This document shows positions 52,361-60,999 of a stretch of DNA of 64,000 bases, piece after piece (position 1 is the stretch's first letter; every line of letters starts with the position of its first letter). The position numbers and the translations under genes were made by a program. This DNA comes from Cellulomonas sp. NS3 (lineage in GTDB: Bacteria > Actinomycetota > Actinomycetes > Actinomycetales > Cellulomonadaceae), in assembly GCF_024757985.1 (NCBI RefSeq), contig NZ_CP103289.1:2542001-2606000 (forward strand), written 5' to 3'. The notes beneath the pieces were generated by a model. The model searched no databases. It saw nothing but the letters and a program-made list of their open reading frames with translations, and was not told the origin of the DNA.

Positions 52361-54162
52361 ATGGCGACGGTGGCGGACGGGATCGTGGCACGGCTCGCGG
52401 AGTGGGGGGTCGAGCGCGTGTTCGGCTTCGCCGGCGACGGGATCGACCCGCTCCTCGCGGCGCTCGACCGTGCGTCGGGGTCCGTCGAGCTCGTGACCGC
52501 GCGGCACGAGGAGATGGCCGCGTTCATGGCGACCGGGCACGCGAAGTACGGCGGCGGGGTCGGCGTCTGCCTCGCGACCCAGGGCCCCGGGGCGATCCAC
52601 CTCCTGACCGGGCTCTACGACGCCAAGCTCGACCGCAAGCCCGTCGTCGCGATCGTCGGGCAGGTCGTGTCCACCGCGCTCGGCAGCGGCTACCTCCAAG
52701 AGGTCGACCTCCCGACGCTGTTCAAGGACGTGTGCGGCCAGTACGTCCAGACCGTGCACGCCCCCGAGCAGCTGCCGCTCGTGCTCGACAACGCCATCCG
52801 CACCGCGCTCGCCACCTCGAGCCCCACGTGCGTGATCGTGCCGCACGACGTGCAGAAGGCGAACCTCCCGGAGGACCCGCCGCACACCCACGGCGTCGTG
52901 ACGTCGTCCGCGACGTGGGCGCGTCCGCGGGTCGTCCCCGACGACGCCTCGCTGGACCGGGCCGTCGAGCTCCTCGACTCCGGCGAGCGGGTCGCGCTGC
53001 TGGTCGGGCAGGGGGCGGCCGGTGCCGCCGAGCAGGTGCAGGCCGTCGCCGAGCGGCTCGGCGCGGGGATCACGACGTCGCTGCTGGGCAAGCCGCTCCT
53101 CGACGAGGGCCTGCCGTACCACTGCGGGGTCATGGGCCACCTCGGGACGACCGCGTCCGCCGACCTCCTCGCGCGCTGCGACACGCTCCTGATCGTGGGC
53201 AGCAGCGACCCGTGGACCGAGTTCTACCCGCCGCCCGGGACCGTCCGCACCGTGCAGATCGACATCGCGGCCCGCAACCTCGGCGCGAAGTACCCCGTCG
53301 AGGTCGGTCTCGCCGGCGACGCGGCGCTCACGCTGGACCTGCTGCTCCCCCGCCTGCGCGCCCGCGAGGGCTGGCGTGCCGAGGTCGAGCGCAGCGTCGT
53401 CGCGTGGCACGAGATCGCCGAGCGGCGCGTCGCCGAGCCGGCCGACCCGCTCAACCCGCAGCTCGTGCTGCGCGCGCTCAACGACCACCTGCCGGCCGAC
53501 GCGCAGGTCTCGCTCGACGTCGGCTCGGTCGTCTACTGGTACGCCCGGTTCCTCCGGCTGCCCCGGGGCGTCCCCGCCCACCTGTCGAGCACGCTCGCGT
53601 CGATGGGCTCCGCGATGCCGTACGGCATCGCCGCCAAGCTCCTGCACCCCGACCGGCCGGTCGTCGCGCTCGCGGGCGACGGCGCGATGCAGATGAACGG
53701 CCTCTCGGAGCTCATCACGGTCGCGGCGCGCTGGCGGGACTGGGCGGACCCCGCTTCGTGGTGCTCGTGCTCCACAACGGCGACCTCGCGGAGGTCTCGT
53801 GGGAGCAGCGCGAGATGGAGGGCGACCCGCGCTTCGCGACGTCCCAGACGGTGCCGCCGTTCCCCTACGCCGCCTACGCCGAGCTGCTCGGCCTCACCGG
53901 GATCCGCGTCGACGACCCCGCGGACGTCGACGCCGCGTGGCGTTCCGCGCTCGGCGCCGACCGACCGTGCCTCGTCGAGGCCGTCGTCGACCGCGACACA
54001 CCGCTGCTCGCCCCGCGCCAGCCCGCGGAGAAGGTCGAGCAGATGCACCGCGGGCTCGCGCAGGAGCCCGGCGCCGGGCGGGCCGGCGACCACCTCGACC
54101 GGCAGCGCGCGCACGAGGCCGAGCACGACCCGGCGGGAGTCTCCGCGGAGAACGACGGGTGA
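52361..54162 (+). pseudogene. Thiamine-diphosphate-dependent oxidase (PoxB-like) with a one-base frameshift
   Basis: The first frame, from ATG 52361 after GGGAGGGG, encodes the PYR and middle domains (ERVFGFAGDGIDPLL, TARHEEMAAFMATGHAKYGG with the catalytic Glu, VGQVVSTALGS) and the first part of the ThDP motif GDGAMQMNGLSELITVAARW. At the C-run 53749-53752 the homology moves to another frame, which continues FVVLVLHNGDLAEVSWEQ to a stop at 54162. Adding one C restores a 600-residue enzyme. Function would be pyruvate or related oxo-acid decarboxylation/oxidation. It may be a true pseudogene or an assembly error. Confidence 0.8.
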
Positions 54163-54219
54163 CCGCGCGGACCGCGCCGACGGCGTCGCCGCGCCCCCGC
54201 CCGGTCGGGGCGTGACAGC

Positions 54220-54975
54220 GTGCCCGCCTGGCTGGAGGCCGGCCTCTGGGGACTCGTCGCCGGCGGGGCGCTCCTGCTGGGTGCGCTCGTCGCCTGGCGG
54301 GTCCGGGTGCCCCAGCGTGCCGTGGCGGGCGTCATGGCCTTCGGCGCCGGGGTGCTCGTCTCGGCGCTCGCCTTCGAGCTCGTCGTGCCCGCGCAGGAGC
54401 AGGGCGGGCTCGGGCCGACCGTCGCCGGCTTCCTGGGTGGGGCTGTCACCTACGTCGCCGCGAACGAGTGGCTCGCGCGGCGCGGCGCCCGGCACCGCAA
54501 GCGCTCGACCGGGCAGCAGCCCTCGGAGCAGCAGAGCGCGGGGAGCGGCGCCGCGATCGCGGTCGGTGCGCTGCTCGACGGCGTCCCCGAGTCCGTGGTC
54601 CTCGGGCTGTCGGTGCTCGGCGGCGGGGGCGTCGGGGTCGGCGTCCTCGTCGCGGTGGCCATCTCGAACGTCCCCGAGGGGCTGTCGAGCGCGGCCGGGA
54701 TGAAGCGGGCCGGCCGGGGACCGCGCTACGTGTTCGGCGTGTGGGGCGCGATCGCCGCCGCGAGCGGGCTCGCCGCCGCGCTGGGCGCCGCCGCCCTCGG
54801 CGGTGCGTCGCCGACGACGGTCGCAGTCATCACGGCGGTCGCCGCCGGCGCGATCCTCGCGATGATCGCCGACACGATGATCCCTGAGGCGTTCGAGGGC
54901 ACGCACGCGCTCACGGGGCTCGTGACCGCGCTGGGCTTCGTCGCTGCCCTCGCGGTGCAGCAGCTCGGGGAGTGA
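54220..54975 (+). CDS. ZIP-like metal transporter
   Basis: A 251-residue membrane protein with about eight hydrophobic segments and a short Arg/Ser/Gln-rich loop (about 88-108). The two metal-site helices read LLDGVPESVVLG and ISNVPEGLSSAAGM. In classical ZIP proteins these are HNxPEG motifs; here both His are replaced (Asp and Ser) while Pro-Glu remains. Transport of a divalent metal is likely but selectivity is unclear. GTG 54220 is the start; it follows the oxidase gene by 57 bp. Confidence 0.72.
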   Translation: MPAWLEAGLWGLVAGGALLLGALVAWRVRVPQRAVAGVMAFGAGVLVSALAFELVVPAQEQGGLGPTVAGFLGGAVTYVAANEWLARRGARHRKRSTGQQPSEQQSAGSGAAIAVGALLDGVPESVVLGLSVLGGGGVGVGVLVAVAISNVPEGLSSAAGMKRAGRGPRYVFGVWGAIAAASGLAAALGAAALGGASPTTVAVITAVAAGAILAMIADTMIPEAFEGTHALTGLVTALGFVAALAVQQLGE

Positions 54976-55092
54976 CCGGGCGCGCGGACGCGACGGCTCC
55001 GCGCCCGACGAGCGGACGACCGGCGGCGACGCCACGCACGGCCCGCGCCGGACGGTGGCACCTCGGCGAGGTGCCCGAGGGCGCCCCGCACG

Positions 55093-55126
55093 CGACAGGG
55101 CCCGACGCACGCGTCGGGCCCTGTCG
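55093..55126. terminator. Perfect 15-bp hairpin between ZIP-like and antitoxin genes
   Basis: CGACAGGGCCCGACG (55093-55107) and its complement (55112-55126) enclose loop CACG. Both convergent genes end within about 120 bp of it. Confidence 0.82.
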
Positions 55127-55145
55127 TGCGGTCGTGGGTCGGGTG

Positions 55146-55325
55146 CTACTGCCCGAGGCGCTCGTCGGCCGCGTCGCCGGCCTTCTCGAGCTGCTCGTCG
55201 TGCTTGCCGCCCGTGGCGCTCGAGGCCGCGTCCTGGCCCTTGTCGAGCGCGGCGTCGCTCGCCTTCTCGCCCTTCTCGCTGTCGAGTGCTCCCTGCGCCT
55301 TGCCCGCCAGGTCGTCGATGCCCAT
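55146..55325 (-). CDS. MT0933/Rv0909-type antitoxin-family small protein
   Basis: A 59-residue, highly charged Lys/Asp/Ala protein starting MGIDDLAGKAQGALD and containing DKGQDAASSATGGKHDEQLE. This is the MT0933_antitox pattern (helical, KAxD repeats, TGGK). GAGGAG precedes ATG 55325. In M. tuberculosis the partner toxin (Rv0910) is adjacent; none is recognisable here, so it may be an orphan or a stress protein. Confidence 0.78.
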   Translation of the reverse strand: MGIDDLAGKAQGALDSEKGEKASDAALDKGQDAASSATGGKHDEQLEKAGDAADERLGQ

Positions 55326-55429
55326 GTCGGTCTCCTCACTGTCCGGGGCGCCCGTCGCGCCCTCGTCCATGCTGCGGCCGAGGAGCCGCGCACGCACCTG
55401 GGCAGGGGACGGCGGGGCGGGCGGGCGCG

Positions 55430-56305
55430 TCAGAGCCGGACGTCCCGGGCGCTCGCGAGCGGCACCCACCCGCTGCGCTCCGCCGGGGCGTCGTCCTGCG
55501 CCGCGACGGCCGCGAGCCGGTCCGCCGCGACGAGCGGCCCGAGGTCCAGGCGCGTGAGCTCCTCGACGTCGCGGACCGGGACCTGGAACGTCCGGAAGGG
55601 ACCGAGCGGGGGCGCGTCCCCGGCGGCGAGCGCCTGCGCCGTCGCGGCGCGCAGCGCGATCTCGTCGAGCTGCGGCGTCTGGTCGAGCACGTACGCGGTG
55701 GTCGCGAGCCGCAGCGCGGTGCCGGGGTCCGCGTCGTCGGGCACGTCCGCCCAGGCCGCGACCTTCCAGAACAGGCGCGGGATCCCGATGCCGCGGTACA
55801 CCGGGTCGTCCGGGTCCAGGACGGTGCCGGTCAGGACGGTGAGGCGCAGCCGGTGCACCCGGGCGTGCTCGAGCAGGTAGTCCTCGAGCCCGTTCCACAG
55901 CGCCTTCGACTGGTTGAACTCGGCGGCCTGCGGAGCGGCGTTCGGGTAGGCGAAGGTGTCGACGTTCGCGCGGCCGGCGACGGCCGGCGTGCCCCACACG
56001 GGGTCGCGGCGCCGCACGAGGTGCCCGCGGTCGAGGTCGTTGCGCGCGTAGAGCTCGGGCCCGGCCTGCTCGTCCGCGCCGACCCTCGGGTCGAGGTGCC
56101 AGTCGTCGCCGCGGCCGACGTCGAGCAGGCTCGCGCCGTCGACGTTGACGCCCGTCGCGGCCGCGAGCCGGCGGCGCGGGTCCAGCAGCACCGTGAAGTG
56201 CGTGTACGTGAGCTCGCGCAGCGGGGCGTCCGCCGGAGCGGTCGGCAGCGGCGCGCGCACGCCGAGGAAGTCGGGGTCGAAGGCGTGCTGGTCGGGCTCG
56301 CTCAT
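55430..56305 (-). CDS. DNA/RNA non-specific endonuclease (beta-beta-alpha metal)
   Basis: A 291-residue nuclease. The catalytic DRGH (92-95, His95) lies in YARNDLDRGHLVRR, and the metal Asn lies in TFAYPNAAPQAAEFNQSKAL. W-x2-LEDYLL follows. No signal peptide is visible, unlike secreted Serratia-type enzymes, so it may act in the cytoplasm or be exported by another route. The ATG at 56305 starts MSEPDQHAFDP; the earlier GTG frame was rejected. Confidence 0.86.
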   Translation of the reverse strand: MSEPDQHAFDPDFLGVRAPLPTAPADAPLRELTYTHFTVLLDPRRRLAAATGVNVDGASLLDVGRGDDWHLDPRVGADEQAGPELYARNDLDRGHLVRRRDPVWGTPAVAGRANVDTFAYPNAAPQAAEFNQSKALWNGLEDYLLEHARVHRLRLTVLTGTVLDPDDPVYRGIGIPRLFWKVAAWADVPDDADPGTALRLATTAYVLDQTPQLDEIALRAATAQALAAGDAPPLGPFRTFQVPVRDVEELTRLDLGPLVAADRLAAVAAQDDAPAERSGWVPLASARDVRL

Positions 56306-56402
56306 GACCCGACCCCACCACGGGGCACCGACAGACGCACCTCTGCCCGCGGCAGCCGACAGCGGCGGTCGACAGCGGTGACCGACGCCGCGCACGGACG
56401 CG

Positions 56403-57200
56403 TCAGCCCGTGGCTCGCCGCCCGCCGGCTCTCCCGGTCTCGCCGCGCTCGGTCCCGCCCCGCCCCGGGCCGCCTCCGAGCCGCTGCGCCCAGCGCTCCC
56501 ACGGCGGCTGCACGTCCCACCCGCGGCGCAGCGAGCGCCACGCGCGGTCGAACCGCCGCCGCACCTGCGCCGCGCCGTGCAGCGAGCGGCCGGAGACCCG
56601 GACCCGCAGGCGCCGGTCGTAGCGCAGGCGGGCGCCCGGGCCGAGCGCGAACGACAGGTCGACGTCGTCGTGGCTCTCGGGGTCGGCGCGGTTGACCCGC
56701 TCGCGCACGGCGACCCACGAGGTGCGCCGCAGCGCCATGTTCGAGCCCCACAGCGGCGGGTGCGCCATGGCGGCGTGCATCGCCGCGTAGTAGGTGCGCA
56801 GGTACAGCCAGCCGACGACCGTCGCCCGCCACCGCGGGACGTCGTAGAACGTCCCCGTGCCGGTGACGGCGTCGAGCGCCGGGTCGTCCTCGAAGTGCCG
56901 GGCGACCGACGCGAGCCAGTCGGGCGGGACGAGCGTGTCTGCGTCGCACCGGACGATCACGTCGCCGCGCGCCGCGTCGTACCCAGCCGCCGCTGCGGCG
57001 GGGATGCCCGGTGCGGACTCCGGGACGACGCGGGCGCCGTGCGCGACGGCGACGGCGGCGCTGTCGTCGGTCGAGCCGTTGTCGACGACGACCACCTCCC
57101 AGGCCGGGCGGGTCTGCCGGTCGAGGTGGGTGAGGCACGCGCGCAGCGCCACGGCGTCGTCCTTGACGGGGATGACGACGGACAGCGTGAGCACGGGCAC
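56403..57200 (-). CDS. Family 2 glycosyltransferase
   Basis: A 265-residue GT-A protein. LSVVIPVKDDAVALRACL, VVVDNGSTDDS, VIVRCDADTLVPPDW (DxD-type) and GSNMALRRTSW match GT2; DDVDLSFAL follows. The C-terminus is Arg/Gly-rich. A polyprenol or small-molecule acceptor is likely given its neighbour, a UbiA prenyltransferase 62 bp upstream in the same direction. GTG 57200 is preceded by GAGAGGG; GTG 57194 is an alternative. Confidence 0.83.
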   Translation of the reverse strand: MPVLTLSVVIPVKDDAVALRACLTHLDRQTRPAWEVVVVDNGSTDDSAAVAVAHGARVVPESAPGIPAAAAAGYDAARGDVIVRCDADTLVPPDWLASVARHFEDDPALDAVTGTGTFYDVPRWRATVVGWLYLRTYYAAMHAAMAHPPLWGSNMALRRTSWVAVRERVNRADPESHDDVDLSFALGPGARLRYDRRLRVRVSGRSLHGAAQVRRRFDRAWRSLRRGWDVQPPWERWAQRLGGGPGRGGTERGETGRAGGRRATG

Positions 57201-57262
57201 GCCCCGACCCTCTCCCGACGCGCTCGTCCGCGCACGCGGGGCCACGCCGGCCGGCCCACCCC

Positions 57263-58120
57263 TCACGTCGCCGGACCGTCGGCGACGAGGTCGGGCGCCG
57301 CCAGCACGAGCAGAGCGACGCACACCGCGGCGACCGCCATGCTCAGCGTGAAGGGCAGCCGGCTGCGGCGGCGCGCCAGCGCCACGCCCCCGCCGAGGAC
57401 CGCGAGCACGAGCGCGAGCACCCCACCGACCCACGCCGCCGTGCCCGGAGCTCCAGGTGGCGCGAGCACGACCACCCCGACCGCCGCGAGCAGCGCACCG
57501 AGCGCCACGCCCGTGGCCCGGGTCCGCCCGAGCCGGTGCGGCAGGCCGCGCACGCCGGTCGCCGCGTCGTCCTCGAGGTCGGGGAGCACGTTCGCGACGT
57601 GCGCCCCGACGCCCAGCAGCGACGCCGCGAGCACGCCCCACCCGGTCGGCACGCCCCGGCCCGGCTCCGCGAGCGCGACGAACACGAGCAGCAGGCCGAA
57701 GGAGACCGCATAGGGCGCCCAGGACCAGGCCGTGCGCTTGAGCCAGGCGTTGTACGACCACGCGCTCGCGACCGCCACGACGTGCACCGCACCGGGCACC
57801 GGCCCCGTCGCGAACGACAGCGGCACGCACACCGCGAGCGCGCCGAACGCCCAGCGGCGCAGCACGGCGGCGTCGAGGAGACCCGCGACGACGGGCTTGT
57901 CCGGTCGCGCGACGGCGAGGTCCCGCCCGGCGTCGATCCAGTCGTTCGACCAGCCGACGGAGAGCTGTCCGGCGAGCACCGCGGCGGTGACCAGCACCGT
58001 CGTGCGGACGCTCGAGCCGAGGCCCACGGCGAGCGACGCGGCGAGCACGGTGACGACCGCTGCCGGGCCCGGGTGGCATGCGAGAGCGAGGCCACGCGCG
58101 ACCCGTCCCGCTCGCTGCAC
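57263..58120 (-). CDS. UbiA-family prenyltransferase
   Basis: A 285-residue membrane protein with eight to nine hydrophobic helices. The first Asp-rich motif is SNDWIDAGRDLAVARPDKPV (NDxxDxxxD). The second is LPDLEDDAATGVRGLP. It should attach an isoprenyl chain to an aromatic acceptor. GTG 58120 follows GGAGGGAG. It is divergent across 76 bp from a type III PKS gene whose product is a plausible acceptor. Confidence 0.9.
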   Translation of the reverse strand: MQRAGRVARGLALACHPGPAAVVTVLAASLAVGLGSSVRTTVLVTAAVLAGQLSVGWSNDWIDAGRDLAVARPDKPVVAGLLDAAVLRRWAFGALAVCVPLSFATGPVPGAVHVVAVASAWSYNAWLKRTAWSWAPYAVSFGLLLVFVALAEPGRGVPTGWGVLAASLLGVGAHVANVLPDLEDDAATGVRGLPHRLGRTRATGVALGALLAAVGVVVLAPPGAPGTAAWVGGVLALVLAVLGGGVALARRRSRLPFTLSMAVAAVCVALLVLAAPDLVADGPAT

Positions 58121-58196
58121 ACCTGCTCCCTCCGCCCGGCGGCCGAGGCTAGCAACCGGACGCGCCGATCCGCCTGCCACGTGCAACGATGCCGCA

Positions 58197-59303
58197 ATGT
58201 CCCGACTTGTCGCAGTGGCGCCCGTGGTGCCGGACCACGTGTACGCGCAAGCCGAGATCACCGCGGAGATCGGCCCGCTGCTCGCGCCGAGCCCGGCGCG
58301 GCGCGCGCTCCTCGACCGCTTCCACGGCGCCTCCGGCGTGCGCACCCGGCACTTCGCGCTGCCGCTCGAGAAGTACGCGGCGCTGACGTCGTTCGACCAG
58401 GGCAACGACCTGTTCATCAGCATCGGGGCCGAGCTCGCCGAGCGGGCGCTGCGGACCGCGCTCGACGCCGCGGGGCTCGAGCCGTCCGACGTCGACTTCG
58501 TGCTCTTCACCTCGGTGACCGGCATCTCGGCGCCCTCGATCGACTCGCTGCTCGTCGAGCGCGTGGGCCTGCGCCGGGACGTCAAGCGCCTGCCGTCGTT
58601 CGGGCTGGGGTGCGTCGCGGGGGCCGCCGGGCTGGCGCGCGTGCACGACTACCTCGTGGGTCACCCGCACGACGTCGCGGTGCTGCTCTCGGTCGAGCTG
58701 TGCTCGCTCACGATCCAGCACGGGGACGACTCGACGGCCAACCTCGTCTCGAGCGGCCTGTTCGGGGACGGTGCCGCCGCGGTCGTCATGGTCGGCGCGG
58801 AGCGGGCTCGGGAGGCCGACGCGTCCGCGGGCGGCGTGCCGGTCGGCGTCGACGTGGTCGGCACGCGCAGCGCCGTGTACGCGGACAGCGCCGCGACCCT
58901 CGGGTGGGACATCGGCGGCTCCGGGTTCCGCATCGTGCTCGGCGCAGGCCTCGCGGACGTCGTCGAGGAGCACCTCGCCGGCGACGTCGCCGCACTCCTC
59001 GACGCGCACGGGCTCGCGCACGCCGACGTCGGGTCCTGGGTGGGGCACGCCGGCGGTCCGCGCATCCTGGAGGCGGCCCAGCGCGCGCTCGGGCTCGCGG
59101 ACGGCGCGCTCGACCGCAGCTGGTCCTCGCTCGCCCGGCGCGGCAACCTCTCGTCCGCGTCGGTGCTGCACGTGCTCGCCGACACCCTCGCCGACGGCGC
59201 CCCGAGCCCCGGCGAGCCCGCTGTGCTGTTCGCGTTCGGACCCGGGGTGAGCGCTGAGCTCGTCCTGCTCCGCGGCGCGGGGACGGAGAACCCATCGTGC
59301 TGA
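58197..59303 (+). CDS. Type III polyketide synthase
   Basis: A 368-residue chalcone/stilbene-synthase-fold enzyme. The catalytic triad is Cys139 (GLGCVAGAAG), His284 (GHAGGP) and Asn317 (GNLSSASV), with the same 33-residue His-Asn spacing as plant CHS. It condenses malonyl-CoA units onto an acyl starter, typically giving alkylresorcinols or pyrones in bacteria. It overlaps the next gene by seven bases. UbiA, ICMT and FAD monooxygenase neighbours match AGQ/srs-type phenolic lipid clusters. Confidence 0.93.
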   Translation: MSRLVAVAPVVPDHVYAQAEITAEIGPLLAPSPARRALLDRFHGASGVRTRHFALPLEKYAALTSFDQGNDLFISIGAELAERALRTALDAAGLEPSDVDFVLFTSVTGISAPSIDSLLVERVGLRRDVKRLPSFGLGCVAGAAGLARVHDYLVGHPHDVAVLLSVELCSLTIQHGDDSTANLVSSGLFGDGAAAVVMVGAERAREADASAGGVPVGVDVVGTRSAVYADSAATLGWDIGGSGFRIVLGAGLADVVEEHLAGDVAALLDAHGLAHADVGSWVGHAGGPRILEAAQRALGLADGALDRSWSSLARRGNLSSASVLHVLADTLADGAPSPGEPAVLFAFGPGVSAELVLLRGAGTENPSC

Positions 59304-59890
59304 CCGCCTACCTCGTCCTGCTCGGGGCCACGGCCCTCGAGCGCCTCGCCGAGCTCGTCGTCTCGACCCGCAACGCGCGCTGGTCGTTCGCGCGCGGGGG
59401 CACCGAGCACGGGCGCGGCCACTTCCCGCCGATGGTCGCGCTGCACGCGGGGCTGCTCGTCGCGTGCGCCGTCGAGGTGATCGTCGCGGACCGGCCCTTC
59501 CTGCCCCTCCTCGGCTGGACCGCCCTCGTGCTCACGCTCGCGAGCCAGGCGCTGCGCTGGTGGTGCATCACGACGCTCGGCCCGCGGTGGAACACGCGCG
59601 TCATCGTGGTGCCGGGCCTGCCCCTCGTGACGGGCGGCCCGTACCGCTGGCTGCGGCACCCGAACTACGTCGCGGTCGTCGTCGAGGGCATCGCGCTGCC
59701 GCTCGTGCACACCGCGTGGGTCACCGCGCTGGCCTTCACGGTGCTCAACGCGGTGCTGCTGCTGGGCTTCCGCATCCCGAGCGAGGAGCGCGCGCTCGGC
59801 CTGCTCGCCGCGACCCCTCCGGACGGGCCGGCCGCGACGGGCGGGCGCGCCGACGCCGACCCGGCGGCGCGCCGGCCCGGCCGCGCGTGA
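59297..59890 (+). CDS. ICMT-type membrane methyltransferase
   Basis: A 197-residue protein with four to five membrane helices and the isoprenylcysteine methyltransferase signature GGPYRWLRHPNYVAVVVEG. In type III PKS clusters (SrsB, AgqB) such enzymes O-methylate the resorcinol or quinol. It overlaps the PKS gene and the FAD monooxygenase gene (GTGA). Confidence 0.88.
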   Translation: MLTAYLVLLGATALERLAELVVSTRNARWSFARGGTEHGRGHFPPMVALHAGLLVACAVEVIVADRPFLPLLGWTALVLTLASQALRWWCITTLGPRWNTRVIVVPGLPLVTGGPYRWLRHPNYVAVVVEGIALPLVHTAWVTALAFTVLNAVLLLGFRIPSEERALGLLAATPPDGPAATGGRADADPAARRPGRA

Positions 59891-60930
59891 GCACGCCGCT
59901 CGACACCGACGTCGTGGTCGTCGGGGGCGGCCCGGTCGGGCTCGCGTGCGCGATCGAGTCGAGGCTCGCCGGCCTGGACGTCGTGGTCGTCGAGCCCCGC
60001 ACCGGCTCGGTCGACAAGGCGTGCGGCGAGGGCCTCATGCCGGGCGCGCTGGCCGCGCTCGGGCGGCTCGGCGTCGACCCGCCCGGCCACCCGCTCGCGG
60101 GCATCAGCTACCGGCGGGGCGCGCACCACGCGGACCACCGGTTCCGGGGCACTCCCGGCCGTGGTGTGCGCCGCACGACCCTGCACGACGCGCTGCGCGA
60201 GCGGGCCGACGAGCTCGGTGCCCGGCGGGTCACGGCGCGCGTGGACCGCGTCGAGCAGACGCCGGACGGCGTCGAGGTCGCGGGGGTGCGCGCACGGCGG
60301 CTGCTCGCGTGCGACGGCCTGCACTCGACGGTGCGACGCCTCACGGGGCTCGAGGTGACGGCGCGACGGTCGGGCGTGCTCGCGCCGGTCCGCCGGTTCG
60401 GGCTGCGCCGGCACTTCCACGTCCGGTCCTGGACGGACCTCGTCGAGGTGCACTGGGGCCGGGCGGTCGAGGCGTACGTGACGCCGGTGAGCGACGACCT
60501 CGTCGGTGTGGCGCTGCTCGGCCCGGCGGGCGTCGACTTCGCGACCGCGCTCGCGACCTTCCCCGAGCTCGTCGCCCGGCTCGACGGGGCCGAGCCTGCG
60601 GGTCCGGTGCGCGGTGCGGGGCCGCTGCGCCAGCGCACGCTGCGGCGCACCAGCGGCGCCGTCCGGCTCGTGGGCGACGCGTCCGGGTACGTCGACGCGC
60701 TCACCGGAGAGGGGCTGCGCGTCGGCCTCGCCCAGGCCGCCGCCGCGGTCCGCCACCTCGACGACCCCGCCGCCTACGAGCGGTCGTGGGCCCAGGCGAC
60801 GCGCGGCTACCGCGTCCTGACGACGGGTCTGGTGGCGTGGGCGACGTCCCCGGCGCGCGGCGCCATCGTCCCCGTCGCCCGCACCTCTCCGCGGCTCTAC
60901 GGAACGATCGTCGAGGCGCTCGCGCGCTGA
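59887..60930 (+). CDS. FAD-dependent monooxygenase of the phenolic-lipid cluster
   Basis: A 347-residue flavoprotein. The FAD Rossmann motif VVVVGGGPVGLACAIESRLAG, then CGEGLMPGAL, RTTLHDALRERA, ACDGLHSTVRRL (DG motif) and GDASGYVDALTGEGLRVGL (GD motif) define a PHBH/geranylgeranyl-reductase-like fold. By analogy with SrsC/AgqC it hydroxylates the aromatic ring to a quinol. It ends the operon; the 69 bp to the convergent gene have only a weak hairpin. Confidence 0.88.
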   Translation: MSTPLDTDVVVVGGGPVGLACAIESRLAGLDVVVVEPRTGSVDKACGEGLMPGALAALGRLGVDPPGHPLAGISYRRGAHHADHRFRGTPGRGVRRTTLHDALRERADELGARRVTARVDRVEQTPDGVEVAGVRARRLLACDGLHSTVRRLTGLEVTARRSGVLAPVRRFGLRRHFHVRSWTDLVEVHWGRAVEAYVTPVSDDLVGVALLGPAGVDFATALATFPELVARLDGAEPAGPVRGAGPLRQRTLRRTSGAVRLVGDASGYVDALTGEGLRVGLAQAAAAVRHLDDPAAYERSWAQATRGYRVLTTGLVAWATSPARGAIVPVARTSPRLYGTIVEALAR

Positions 60931-60999
60931 GCAGGGCGCACCTGCGCGCCCGTGGCACCGTCCGCGCCGCTCGCCGCCCGCTCACCCGGCACGTCCGCG

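Noticed and set aside
60931-60999. Weak hairpin GGGCGC-ACCT-GCGC-CCC after the FAD monooxygenase
   Set aside because: A bulge and a short stem make it much weaker than the other terminators; not reported as a feature.
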